NCBI RefSeq assembly: GCF_024459955.1
Contig: NZ_JANFXK010000010.1
Location: 62,001 to 126,000, forward strand
Reading direction: 5' to 3'
DNA length: 64,000 nt
From: Anaerovorax odorimutans
Lineage (GTDB): Bacteria > Bacillota > Clostridia > Peptostreptococcales > Anaerovoracaceae
Position 1 is the stretch's first letter. Each line of letters starts with the position of its first letter. The translations under genes and the position numbers were made by a program. This document shows, in pieces, positions 52,072 through 59,874 of this stretch. Below the pieces are notes generated by a model that saw only the letters and a program-made list of their open reading frames with translations, was not told where the DNA came from and did no database searches.

Positions 52072-52096
52072 GGGCCGGCCTTTCACAGGCCGGCCC
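52072..52096 (+). other. Very stable GC-rich hairpin inside the operon
   Basis: GGGCCGGCCT (52072-52081) and AGGCCGGCCC (52087-52096) form a perfect 10-bp stem around TTCAC. No T-run follows, and the RBS of the next gene comes soon after. It could protect the upstream mRNA or reduce expression of the downstream part. Confidence 0.65.
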
Positions 52097-52116
52097 AGGT
52101 TTAAGGAGGACCAGCT

Positions 52117-52617
52117 ATGAAGCCAAGGATTCCTATCGAAGTAGTTGTAGGCGTTTTGGGCGGCGTTTCCTGCCTGGTCACGATTTCAGGTTTGGGACTG
52201 CCTGTCTGGGCGCTGTTTATCGGATGGGCCTGGTATTTTGCTCTGGGGGCGGTCCCCAGCGCGTTCAAACAGATTGTACCGGCCGTTTTCCCGGGAGCGC
52301 TTTTGGCGGCGGCATGTATATGGCTCATGGACGTCTTTGATGGACTGGGTTTTACCGGAATGCCCAACATGATTGTATTCGTCGCATTGACCGTTTTCCT
52401 GCTCATGTGCTCTCTGCGTATTCCGATTTTTTCCGCAAGCCTTCCGGCATTCAACGCTTATTCCAGCATGTTTGCCCTGTATGCCATCGGCTCTTTTCCG
52501 GATCTGCCCTGCGGTCCAATACTCAGCTGCTGCCTGTGGGCTGTGATCGGCAATCTGCTGGGACCGGTTTTCGGGTGGCTGAGCATTGTTCTGCAATTTC
52601 CGAAAAAAGAAGAATAA
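52117..52617 (+). CDS. DUF1097-like integral membrane protein
   Basis: A 166-residue protein with five or six hydrophobic segments and very short loops, consistent with the DUF1097 family in size and glycine/proline pattern (LFIGWAWYFALGAVP, LPAFNAYSSMFALYA). Function unknown. In this operon a role in uptake of the carboxyltransferase substrate or release of its product is plausible but unsupported. It has an AAGGAGG RBS after the GC-rich hairpin. Confidence 0.7.
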   Translation: MKPRIPIEVVVGVLGGVSCLVTISGLGLPVWALFIGWAWYFALGAVPSAFKQIVPAVFPGALLAAACIWLMDVFDGLGFTGMPNMIVFVALTVFLLMCSLRIPIFSASLPAFNAYSSMFALYAIGSFPDLPCGPILSCCLWAVIGNLLGPVFGWLSIVLQFPKKEE

Positions 52618-52652
52618 GACTTATAAAAACAAGTAAAGCGAAGAGAGATAAT

Positions 52653-53501
52653 ATGAAAAGCATTGTAGTATTCAGCCAAAGGAAACGACTGGCTTTACTG
52701 ATAGCCAAACACATAGAACGAATTGATCCGCAGATCAAGGTATATGAATATACGGATCCGGTGGATGCCCTTTCTTTTGTCGCAGAAAAGGAGGGCAGCT
52801 TTGGGGGCATCGTTGTCGATGTGGATTCCCAGGCCTGCGATGATCTCAGATTCATGAAGATCCTTCGGGGCCTGAACCGGTCCCTCTCGATTATATTTGT
52901 TTCCAAAAGTGGAAGATTTGCGGTGGAAGCCTTTGAATATGAGGTTTCCGACTATCTTACCCTGCCCATAAAAAAAGAACGGCTGGAAGAAGCCATTGAA
53001 AAGCTGATTGAAAAAAACAGCCGGAAGAACGGGAATCAGGTCTATATTCGGACCTTCGGTTCCTTTGAGGTGGCCGTGAGAGGTGTTACGATTCCCTGGA
53101 AGAATTCCAAAACCAAGGAATTGCTGGCTTTTCTGGTGGACAGCCGCGGCGATAATGTGAGCAGTGAAAAGATACAGAAAACATTATGGCCCGAAGCCGA
53201 TGCGGAAAAAGCCGCGTCCAACTACCATACTACCCTGCATAACCTGAGAAAAAAACTCGGCCGCTGCGGGCTGAGCCATTTGCTGGAGGGATCAAGGGGA
53301 AGTCAAAGGGTTAATGTTGATGCTTTTGAATGTGATCTCTATGATTTTGAGCGCAGCGTGGAAAAAAGCGATACCAAATCCTATCAGCATGCATTTGATC
53401 TGTATAAGGGAAGGTATCTGGAAAACAACGCCTATCATTGGAGCAAGTTTACTATGGTCCGTATAGATATGCAGTTTGAACAGGTCTGCCGGAGCATATA
53501 G
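52653..53501 (+). CDS. Response-regulator-like transcription factor with SARP-type winged helix
   Basis: A 282-residue regulator. Residues 1-120 are receiver-like, with an acidic VVDVDSQACDD where the phospho-Asp loop should be and a Lys-containing LTLPIKKERLEE near the usual signalling lysine. Residues 135-282 form a winged helix of the Trans_reg_C type (TKELLAFLVDSRGDNVSSEKI and NYHTTLHNLRKKLG) followed by a short BTAD-like helical end. No kinase is adjacent. The start is the ATG after GAAGAGAG. It may act on the repeats at the operon promoter. Confidence 0.8.
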   Translation: MKSIVVFSQRKRLALLIAKHIERIDPQIKVYEYTDPVDALSFVAEKEGSFGGIVVDVDSQACDDLRFMKILRGLNRSLSIIFVSKSGRFAVEAFEYEVSDYLTLPIKKERLEEAIEKLIEKNSRKNGNQVYIRTFGSFEVAVRGVTIPWKNSKTKELLAFLVDSRGDNVSSEKIQKTLWPEADAEKAASNYHTTLHNLRKKLGRCGLSHLLEGSRGSQRVNVDAFECDLYDFERSVEKSDTKSYQHAFDLYKGRYLENNAYHWSKFTMVRIDMQFEQVCRSI

Positions 53502-53521
53502 CCCCTATGGGAAAATAAATG

Positions 53522-53566
53522 AAAAACGCACATGCGAATCGAATTGATCCGTCTGTGCGTTTTTTT
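53522..53566. terminator. Bidirectional terminator between the regulator and aldolase genes
   Basis: AAAAACGCACA (53522-53532) pairs with TGTGCGTTTTT (53554-53564) with A- and T-runs outside. Confidence 0.85.
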
Positions 53567-53572
53567 GCCTGG

Positions 53573-54502
53573 TTATTTAATGTTGGATGCGTTGAGCACG
53601 TTTTTGATCTTGTGCTGTACCATGCCTTTGATGGCATCTCTTGCAGGTCCAAGATATTTTCTGGGATCGAAATCGGCAGGATGCTCCGCAAAGTGCTTTC
53701 TGATCTCTGCGGTCATGGCAAGTCTCAGATCCGTGTCGATATTGACCTTGCATACGCCGTGCTTGGTGGCTTCTTTTATCATGTCCTCAGGAACGCCCTG
53801 TGCTCCCGGGATATCGCCGCCGTATTCGTTGCATTTCTTTACGAATTCCGGCAGTACGGTGGATGCTCCGTGGAGAACCAGCGGGGTATCGGGAATAAGG
53901 GAGTGGATCTTTTTCAGTCTTTCAAAATCCAGATATGGCTCACCCTTGAATTTATATGCTCCGTGGCTGGTACCGATGGCAACGGCCAGAGAGTCAACGC
54001 CTGTCTTTTCTACGAACTCGGCAGCTTCCTCAGGAACGGTAAAGGTAGCGGAACGGGCATCCACGTTGATGTTATCTTCAATACCGGCCAGTTTGCCCAA
54101 TTCGGCTTCAACGACTACGCCCTTGCTGTGGGCATAATCCACGACCTCTTTTGTCAGCCGGATATTTTCTTCAAAGGGGTGCTTGGAACCGTCGACCATA
54201 ACGGAAGTGAATCCATCGTCCACACATTTCTTGCAGATTTCAAAATCTTCGCCGTGGTCCAGATGAAGCGCGATATCAAGGCCGGTATCTAAAATGGCGG
54301 CCTCAACGAGTTTTACCAGATATACAGGCTTGGCGTATTTGCGCGCGCCTGCGGAAACCTGCAGGATCAGAGAGGTATTCTCTTCTTTCGCGGCCTCAAC
54401 GATCCCCTGGATGATCTCCATATTATTTACATTGAAAGCACCTATCGCATAATCGTTTTTTAATGCTTTCGCAAACATTTCTTTTGTAGTTACTAAAGCC
54501 AT
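53573..54502 (-). CDS. fba: Fructose-bisphosphate aldolase, class II
   Basis: The zinc-dependent aldolase of glycolysis and gluconeogenesis, 309 residues. Metal and substrate motifs are visible: GAFNVNNMEIIQGI, ALHLDHGEDF (zinc His), VMVDGSKHPFEENI, VEAELGKLAGIED, GTSHGAYKF (second zinc His) and LVLHGAST (third zinc His), followed by the KVNIDTDLR phosphate loop. It is monocistronic on the minus strand with AGGAGG before the start. Confidence 0.95.
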   Translation of the reverse strand: MALVTTKEMFAKALKNDYAIGAFNVNNMEIIQGIVEAAKEENTSLILQVSAGARKYAKPVYLVKLVEAAILDTGLDIALHLDHGEDFEICKKCVDDGFTSVMVDGSKHPFEENIRLTKEVVDYAHSKGVVVEAELGKLAGIEDNINVDARSATFTVPEEAAEFVEKTGVDSLAVAIGTSHGAYKFKGEPYLDFERLKKIHSLIPDTPLVLHGASTVLPEFVKKCNEYGGDIPGAQGVPEDMIKEATKHGVCKVNIDTDLRLAMTAEIRKHFAEHPADFDPRKYLGPARDAIKGMVQHKIKNVLNASNIK

Positions 54503-54578
54503 ATCGATCCTCCTATTTCATAATCATAATATCATTATTATACACCGAAAGGAGGAAAAAACCTACTGTTTTATTGAT

Positions 54579-54944
54579 TTATTTGGAATTTTGGCCGCCG
54601 CCCAGCATGGATAAAATAGGGCCCAGGGTCTGCATCGCGCTCTGCAGATCGATGTTTGGCAGGGAAGGCGCGGCGGGCTGCTGCGCAAAGTCCGGCTCCT
54701 GAACCGGTTCCGCGGGAAGGGGGATATGGGCTGAGGCCGGGGCAGGAAGCGAAACGGAGCCGGTGAGACTGCTGCCCATGCGGCTCAGTTCACTGACCTT
54801 CTCCAGAGTATTGACAGCGCCGTGCAGCTGATCGAGCACCGCGTCCAGCTTGATGGGAGCACCGCCGCCGGACATGCCGGACATACCGGGTATACGGCCT
54901 CCGCCTGCCGCCGCGGCCAGTAATAATAAAGCTAAAGGATTCAT
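54579..54944 (-). CDS. Hypothetical protein with Gly/Pro-rich segments, 121 aa
   Basis: A short protein with GGAGG at good spacing before its ATG. It starts with an alanine/leucine-rich stretch (LALLLLAAAAGGG) that is too short to be a sure membrane helix, continues through GMSGMSGGG and an amphipathic helix (VLDQLHGAVNTLEKVSEL), then a proline-rich region and a C-terminal helix. Lack of cysteine and low complexity suggest a coat- or surface-associated structural role. No family is recognised. Confidence 0.6.
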   Translation of the reverse strand: MNPLALLLLAAAAGGGRIPGMSGMSGGGAPIKLDAVLDQLHGAVNTLEKVSELSRMGSSLTGSVSLPAPASAHIPLPAEPVQEPDFAQQPAAPSLPNIDLQSAMQTLGPILSMLGGGQNSK

Positions 54945-55057
54945 CTATGTAACCTCCATATTCATAAACTTTAATATATTATGTGAAATATTATGTCTTT
55001 GTGCAGGATTGGCGCATATATATGTGGTAGTAGAAATTTGTAAAAACGGAGGGTAAC

Positions 55058-55312
55058 ATGGACAATAAAGTGCTTATGGATCTAGCCAGGCAGCTGGGGC
55101 TGCCGGAGGAATCGGCGGAAGCGAAGGCCAAGGAATATATGGGAAAGAGCGACGAGGAGATTCTCAGAGAAATTAAGAAGATTAAAACAGTGATAAAGAG
55201 AGACAAGAAAACTTATGCTAAGCAAATGCAGACGCTCAAAGCCCTGGCTGCTACGATGAATGGGCAGCAAAAAGCCCGATTACAGAAAATAATCGAGCTG
55301 CTTGAGTCGTAA
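55058..55312 (+). CDS. Small helical hypothetical protein, 84 aa
   Basis: A fully helical, charged protein with two predicted amphipathic helices (about 15-50 and 52-84) rich in lysine and glutamate. GGAGGG precedes the ATG. It is divergent from the preceding gene with 113 bp between them. Not recognised as a known regulator or toxin. Confidence 0.6.
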   Translation: MDNKVLMDLARQLGLPEESAEAKAKEYMGKSDEEILREIKKIKTVIKRDKKTYAKQMQTLKALAATMNGQQKARLQKIIELLES

Positions 55313-55324
55313 TATTAAAAAGAC

Positions 55325-55391
55325 GGCCTGTGGATATCGGAACCCGTGAGAAACCGGAACTCGCATTCTGATCGTTTCGCAGGCTTTTTTC
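55325..55391 (+). terminator. Probable terminator after the 84-aa gene
   Basis: GCCTG and CAGGC pair across a long loop, and TTTTTT follows. The long loop makes it a weaker call. Confidence 0.4.
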
Positions 55392-55418
55392 AACGGAGCC
55401 GTCAGCAATATGCGCAAA

Positions 55419-55742
55419 TCATGTCGGTGCGTTGGTTGGAGCCGCAGTCGTTTCGGTCGGTGCGGCGGTGGTAGGCTGAGTCGCGGGCTGGGTTGCCGGC
55501 GCAGTGGTCGCGTCAGTTGGAGCCGCGGTTGTTTCGGTGGGAGCAGCGGCCGCTGCCGAAGAGGATTCGGCTGACGGATCCGCGGCAGTACTCTGCTGTG
55601 TGGTGGCAGCGTCTACCAAAGTCTGCGGATAAGCCATGATATTGCCGATGCGCAAGTATATGATGAACGCTGCGGCAACCAATATAATCAAAGCAACAAT
55701 GATATCATTTTTGTCATAAAAAAAGTCTTTTATTTTATTCAT
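55419..55742 (-). CDS. Single-TM protein with Thr/Ala/Pro-rich external tail
   Basis: A 107-residue protein. A short basic N-terminus is followed by one transmembrane helix (about 13-34, IIVALIILVAAAFIIYL). The outer 65 residues are almost entirely Thr, Ala, Pro and Ser, with imperfect repeats of APTETTAAPT and ATQPATQPT. This is the pattern of an exposed, possibly glycosylated stalk. GAAGGAG precedes the start. No catalytic domain is present. Confidence 0.65.
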   Translation of the reverse strand: MNKIKDFFYDKNDIIVALIILVAAAFIIYLRIGNIMAYPQTLVDAATTQQSTAADPSAESSSAAAAAPTETTAAPTDATTAPATQPATQPTTAAPTETTAAPTNAPT

Positions 55743-55868
55743 GGGACAATCTCCTTCACAAATACCTCTTCAATAGAGTACCATATTTCGACCCGTTTCT
55801 CAAACTCAAAATTATGAAATTTTCTTCACATATTGGATATTTATATATATTTTACCGACTGTTTGTTG

Positions 55869-55874
55869 TATAAT
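55869..55874 (+). promoter_or_regulatory. -10 element directly before the pseudouridine synthase start
   Basis: TATAAT ends 7 bp before the ATG at 55882, so transcription would begin at or next to the start codon. No Shine-Dalgarno sequence is visible. The -35 is weak. Confidence 0.5.
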
Positions 55875-55881
55875 AAATTTT

Positions 55882-56850
55882 ATGGTGAAATTAACAATAA
55901 CAAAAAACGAGAGCAGCCAGAGGCTGGATCGCTTTTTAAAAAAATATCTGAAAAACGCTCCTCTGAGCCACATCTACAAACTGATTCGAAAAGATGTGAA
56001 GGTCAATGGAAAACGTGCCGGGATCGATACGGTGCTGGAAGAGGGCGATGAACTCAGCCTCTATGTCAGCCAGGAAAAGCTCGATGAATATTTGAAGCCA
56101 AAGAAGATGCCTGCGGCCAAAAGACAGTTTGGGATCGCTTATGAGGATGAAAATCTGATTATTGTGGAAAAGCCTTTTGGGCTCTTGACCCACGGCGATG
56201 CTGCGGAAAAGAAAAATACGCTGGCCAATCAGGTCTGCGGATATCTGCAGCAAAAGGGTGAATATAATCCGGGCAGGGAACGGACCTTCGTGCCGTCTCC
56301 CGTGAATCGCCTGGACCGCAACACGACAGGGCTGGTGCTATTTGGAAAGACAAGCGACGCGCTGCAGCTTCTGAATAAGATGATTCGGGAGCGGGGCAGG
56401 ATCAGCAAACAGTATCTGACGATCGTAGCGGGAAAATTGGATAAGCCTCTGACTCTGGCCGACCGCATGGAAAAGGACGAAGCGCGCAATCTGGTAAAAG
56501 TGCTTCCTGAAGACGCAGAAGAGGGCAAGCTGATGCAGACGATTGCCCGGCCGCTGCGGACAAAGGGAGGCTTTACACTGGTTGAAGTGGAGCTGATTAC
56601 CGGCAGAACCCATCAGATCCGCGCCCATTTGAGCCAGGCGGGATTCCCCATCATAGGAGATGTCAAATACGGAAACCGCAGAACCAATGAAACCGTTAAA
56701 AAAAGATTTGGACTGACTACCCAGCTTCTGCACGCGGAAAAGCTGGTATTCAGGAAAAGCGAGCCGCCTCTTGCGTATTTGGAGGGAAAGGTAGTGCGCG
56801 CCCAGCTGCCGCCATCCTTTGAGAGAATAAAAAAGGAATTATTTGATTAA
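55882..56850 (+). CDS. RluA-family pseudouridine synthase
   Basis: Converts uridines in 23S rRNA (or tRNA) to pseudouridine. The 322-residue protein has an N-terminal S4 RNA-binding domain (RLDRFLKKYLKNAPLSHIYKLIRK region) and the catalytic domain, with the active-site Asp in PVNRLDRNTTGLVLF (about residue 140), plus GRTHQIRAHL and GFPIIGDVKYG. It is nearest to RluC/RluD-type enzymes. There is no RBS, and the -10 lies against the ATG, so the mRNA may be leaderless. A GTG directly after the ATG is a possible alternative start. Confidence 0.9.
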   Translation: MVKLTITKNESSQRLDRFLKKYLKNAPLSHIYKLIRKDVKVNGKRAGIDTVLEEGDELSLYVSQEKLDEYLKPKKMPAAKRQFGIAYEDENLIIVEKPFGLLTHGDAAEKKNTLANQVCGYLQQKGEYNPGRERTFVPSPVNRLDRNTTGLVLFGKTSDALQLLNKMIRERGRISKQYLTIVAGKLDKPLTLADRMEKDEARNLVKVLPEDAEEGKLMQTIARPLRTKGGFTLVEVELITGRTHQIRAHLSQAGFPIIGDVKYGNRRTNETVKKRFGLTTQLLHAEKLVFRKSEPPLAYLEGKVVRAQLPPSFERIKKELFD

Positions 56851-56873
56851 GATAGAGTTGAGGAGAATATAAG

Positions 56874-57425
56874 ATGTCACAGAACAGCCAGTATCAGGAT
56901 AAGGTCTCATGGAGGCGAAAATACCGGCCCTACATAGTCGCAGGTGTTTTGGCGTTTGTTCTCACTATGTTCGTTGCCCCCGAGATCAATGAGGGGACTG
57001 CTATGGAACCCACCATTAAGGATGGACAGGTTTTAGTTATCACCAAAACTTCTTATTCCGCCAAACGGGGAAAGCCTGATCTGGGTCAGATCGTTGTTTT
57101 GGAAAAAACACTGGCACCGGAAGTCTCAGAAGATAATATTATAGGCAGAGTAGTAGGGCTTCCCGGCGATACGATTGAAATAAAAGACGGGAAAGTTTAC
57201 AGAAACGGTAAGGAATATGTAACGAAAAACGGAATCAAAGGCGCTGACGGCAGTTTGAAAGTAACGGTCAGTGAGGATGACGTGTTCCTGCTTTCCGACA
57301 ATCGCAGCCAGTCCGATACGGACAGCCGCAATAAAAAGCTGGGACCGGTCCCCATGAGGGAGATAAAGGGGAACGTACAGCTTTCCATCTGGCCGTTTTC
57401 GGACATGGGAAGAGTAGACAAATAA
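56874..57425 (+). CDS. Signal peptidase I homologue lacking the catalytic dyad
   Basis: A 183-residue protein with one N-terminal membrane anchor (about 18-36) and a complete S26 fold. In the serine box it reads GTAMEPT, with Ala43 (codon 57000-57002) where signal peptidases have Ser. In the lysine box it reads IIGRVVGLPGD, with Gly91 (codon 57144-57146) in place of the general-base Lys. The other boxes (GDTIEI, LSDNRSQSDTDSR) are kept. It is therefore probably inactive as a protease and may regulate or present substrates to the two active paralogues downstream. Confidence 0.88.
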   Translation: MSQNSQYQDKVSWRRKYRPYIVAGVLAFVLTMFVAPEINEGTAMEPTIKDGQVLVITKTSYSAKRGKPDLGQIVVLEKTLAPEVSEDNIIGRVVGLPGDTIEIKDGKVYRNGKEYVTKNGIKGADGSLKVTVSEDDVFLLSDNRSQSDTDSRNKKLGPVPMREIKGNVQLSIWPFSDMGRVDK

Positions 57426-57439
57426 GGGAGTTAGCATTT

Positions 57440-57952
57440 ATGAAGGGCTTAATAAGAGATATTTTAATTGCGCTGGTTATCGTTATTGCCATTACGCTGG
57501 TTATAAAACCGACGATTGTTAAAGAAAGTTCCATGCAGCCTACGCTGTATGAAAATAATTATCTGCTGGTCAACAAGCAGGCATACCGGTTCGGAGAAGA
57601 AAAGCGAGGCGATATCATAGTCTTTCGATCCGATCTGGAAAACGAAAAGGGAGATAAAAAGCTGCTGATTAAACGGATCATCGGCCTGCCGGGAGACACC
57701 ATAACCATTCAGGACGGAAAGGTCATTCTCAACGGTACCGAACTTCAGGAGGACTACACGCTTGAGGGTGAGACCATGGGAGATCTGACCGACTTCAAAG
57801 TGCCAGACGGCCAGCTGTTTGTCATGGGTGACAACAGGAGAGTCAGCGTGGACAGCCGTTCCGAGGAAGTGGGCTGCGTGGATGAAAGCAGGGTCATGGG
57901 CAAGGCTTTTGTCAGACTGTATCCATTCAATGAAATCGGAGGGCTTTACTAA
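57440..57952 (+). CDS. lepB: Type I signal peptidase
   Basis: Removes signal peptides from exported proteins at the outer face of the membrane. The 170-residue protein has one N-terminal anchor (about 5-23). Both catalytic residues are present: Ser31 in ESSMQPTL and Lys78 in LLIKRIIGLPGD. The substrate boxes GDTITI and MGDNRRVSVDSR are intact. It follows the dyad-less homologue by 14 bp with an AGGGAG RBS. Confidence 0.92.
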   Translation: MKGLIRDILIALVIVIAITLVIKPTIVKESSMQPTLYENNYLLVNKQAYRFGEEKRGDIIVFRSDLENEKGDKKLLIKRIIGLPGDTITIQDGKVILNGTELQEDYTLEGETMGDLTDFKVPDGQLFVMGDNRRVSVDSRSEEVGCVDESRVMGKAFVRLYPFNEIGGLY

Positions 57953-58059
57953 ATACTAAATCACGCAGGTTTCATACATATTCGTACATATGCGCAGGAT
58001 ATCCGCAGCAATGTGAGCGGGAATCAGGCCGTACAATAAAAAAAGGAAAACGATGTGTA

Positions 58060-58557
58060 ATGAAAACCGGACGTAAAAAATGGATTGCTTACTTTTCCGC
58101 AGGATTCCTGGGAATTCTCGCGGCGCTTGCTGTCACCTGCGCCTTTTCCGTGCTTTCGATCCAGGGAGATTCCATGGACCCAACGATAACGAAGGGCGAT
58201 CATGTGTTGATCAACAAAACCGCCTATCTTTTCGGGCAGCCCGGGCAGGGAGACGTGGTGGCTTTTCCATGCAGCGTGTACAGTGAGGACGGCGAAGGGA
58301 GCACGCTGGTCAAGCGGGTTGTGGCCACAGCGGGCGACCGGGTGGAAATCAGGGATGGCGCTCTGTATATCAACGAGCGGCTTTTTGACAAGTATGCCGC
58401 AGATCCCGTCTATATGGACTCGATGGAAAAGGTTACGGTTGATAAGGGCAAGGTCTTCGTGCTCAGCGACAACAGAAGCGCGGTGCTGGACAGCCGGGAC
58501 CAGGCTGTAGGCCAATTGAAGATCAGCGAACTGATCGGAAAAGTTTGTTTTAAGTAA
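58060..58557 (+). CDS. Type I signal peptidase, second active copy
   Basis: A 165-residue S26 protease with a basic N-terminus and one anchor helix (about 10-32). The dyad is intact: Ser38 in QGDSMDPTI and Lys85 in [12 protein letters not shown]. The box usually reading GLPGD is ATAGD, and the last box is [12 protein letters not shown]. It is more diverged than the preceding copy. The RBS AAAAGGAAAA is somewhat distant from the ATG. A 107-bp gap separates it from the previous gene. Confidence 0.9.
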   Translation: MKTGRKKWIAYFSAGFLGILAALAVTCAFSVLSIQGDSMDPTITKGDHVLINKTAYLFGQPGQGDVVAFPCSVYSEDGEGSTLVKRVVATAGDRVEIRDGALYINERLFDKYAADPVYMDSMEKVTVDKGKVFVLSDNRSAVLDSRDQAVGQLKISELIGKVCFK

Positions 58558-58571
58558 GATGGATGAGGATT

Positions 58572-59024
58572 ATGAGTGAAAAGAGAGTAGTGGCCAATAA
58601 CAAAAAGGCCAGACACGATTATTTTATAGAAGAAACCTACGAGGCGGGGATTGTGCTGACTGGCACGGAGATTAAATCCATCCGCCAGGGAAAGGTAAAT
58701 ATTAAAGAGAGCTATGCGAAAATCGAAAATGGGGAAATGATTATCTACGGAATGCATATCAGTCCCTATGAGCACGGCAACCGGTTCAACGTGGACCCGC
58801 TGCGGCCGCGCAAGCTGCTGTTACATAAGCAGGAAATTCGCAAGCTTATTGGGTATACGACGCTAAAAGGTTTGACATTGGTGCCCCTCAGGATGTATAT
58901 TAATGAAAAGGGGCGGGCAAAGCTGGAGATAGCCGTTGCCCGGGGCAAGAAGGATTACGATAAGAGAAACACGATTGCCAAGAGAGATGCTGACAGAAGA
59001 ATGCAGCAGGCTATGAGAAAGTAA
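58572..59024 (+). CDS. smpB: SsrA-binding protein SmpB
   Basis: Binds tmRNA and delivers it to stalled ribosomes for trans-translation. The 150-residue product shows the family's [24 protein letters not shown] opening (core ARHDYFI), [30 protein letters not shown] and the basic tail ending [10 protein letters not shown] that folds in the decoding centre. The start MSEKRVV is typical; an in-frame ATG nine bases earlier is possible. Its partner ssrA lies 370 bp downstream. Confidence 0.95.
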   Translation: MSEKRVVANNKKARHDYFIEETYEAGIVLTGTEIKSIRQGKVNIKESYAKIENGEMIIYGMHISPYEHGNRFNVDPLRPRKLLLHKQEIRKLIGYTTLKGLTLVPLRMYINEKGRAKLEIAVARGKKDYDKRNTIAKRDADRRMQQAMRK

Positions 59025-59038
59025 GAGAGGTGCCGAAT

Positions 59039-59326
59039 ATGCAGGATTTTTTAAACAAAGCGGGAAAAGCCGCGAAAAACACGGCAAGCAAAGCGGCCGA
59101 CAAAGCCGGTGACATGGTTGAGATCGGCAAGCTGAAAGCCAAGATCAGTTCAGCTAAATCGGAGATTTCAGCAACGGAAAAGAAGATCGGGCAGTATTAT
59201 TTTGACCAGTATACGGAAGGCGTGGCTGTGGATGCCGCAGTGGGGGCAATGTGTGAAGACATCAAGGCCCAGATGGATCTGATCAGCGAATTGGAAGAAA
59301 AAATATCAGCAGTGAAGGAAGATTAG
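59039..59326 (+). CDS. Small coiled-coil protein between smpB and ssrA
   Basis: A 95-residue protein. The N-terminus has alanine/lysine repeats (NKAGKAAKNTASKAADKAGD), and two helices follow (about 30-55 and 70-95), with a central GQYYFDQYTEG stretch. The ATG at 59039 is preferred because GAGAGG lies 8 bp upstream; an in-frame GTG at 59030 overlaps that site. Similar short helical proteins are annotated as zinc-ribbon-less relatives of a Clostridia family with no known role. It likely shares the smpB transcript. Confidence 0.65.
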   Translation: MQDFLNKAGKAAKNTASKAADKAGDMVEIGKLKAKISSAKSEISATEKKIGQYYFDQYTEGVAVDAAVGAMCEDIKAQMDLISELEEKISAVKED

Positions 59327-59348
59327 TTTTAATTTTACGATATTGTGG

Positions 59349-59354
59349 TATAAT
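59349..59354 (+). promoter_or_regulatory. ssrA promoter -10
   Basis: TATAAT with TGg before it (extended -10), 39 bp before the mature tmRNA 5' end. A GGCGGAG/CTCCGCC hairpin at 59368-59386 lies in the 5' leader that RNase P would remove. Confidence 0.7.
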
Positions 59355-59393
59355 TAAATTAACCAAAGGCGGAGAATTCCTCCGCCGCAATTT

Positions 59394-59755
59394 GGGGATG
59401 TCTTTGGTTTCGACGGGGGCAGTGAAGCCGGAGCAGCGAGCCGCAGTTTGCCCAGTCTGCGTTAAAAGGGGCACGTTAAATATAAACGCTAAAAAAACAA
59501 ACAACAATTTCGCATTAGCAGCGTAGTTCTGCGCGAACGTCAGCCCAGGTTCACCTGTAGGCTTGGAACCTGACGTCAAACATACAGGAAAACTCTATGT
59601 GAGCTCCTGGTAGCATAGGGGAACAACAGGATAGCTGAAATGAGAGCCTGCTTTTGGGCGCTCATGGAAGCGAAACTTTAAATCAAAAGCTGCGCTCGGA
59701 GAAACTCCCGTGGAAGTGCTTTCGGACGCGAGTTCGATTCTCGCCATCTCCACCA
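59394..59755 (+). ncRNA. ssrA: tmRNA (SsrA)
   Basis: A 362-nt transfer-messenger RNA. The 5' end GGGGATGTCTTTGGTTTCGA and the 3' TTCGATTCTCGCC...ACCA ends are characteristic. GGGGATG at the 5' end pairs with CATCTCC near the 3' end (one wobble) to form the acceptor stem, and the encoded CCA ends at 59755. The tag frame from GCT at 59488 to TAG at 59524-59526 encodes AKKTNNNFALAA. Ribosomes stalled on broken mRNA are rescued with SmpB, encoded just upstream. Confidence 0.96.
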
Positions 59756-59763
59756 TCGTATCC

Positions 59764-59805
59764 ACAATCCTGGAGGTACTTGCTTCCGGGATTGTTTATG
59801 TTTTT
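59764..59805 (+). terminator. Terminator after ssrA
   Basis: CAATCCTGGAG (59764-59774) pairs with TTCCGGGATTG (59784-59794) with two G-U pairs, followed by TTTATGTTTTT. Confidence 0.75.
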
Positions 59806-59874
59806 GGCCATTTTATTAATAAAATAACAATATACGTAGAAGGTTACAAAGGCAATTAACACAGGAGGCGCATC

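Noticed and set aside
53519-54292. 257-codon plus-strand frame across the aldolase gene
   Set aside because: The minus frame is an unmistakable class II aldolase. The plus frame starts inside the bidirectional terminator.
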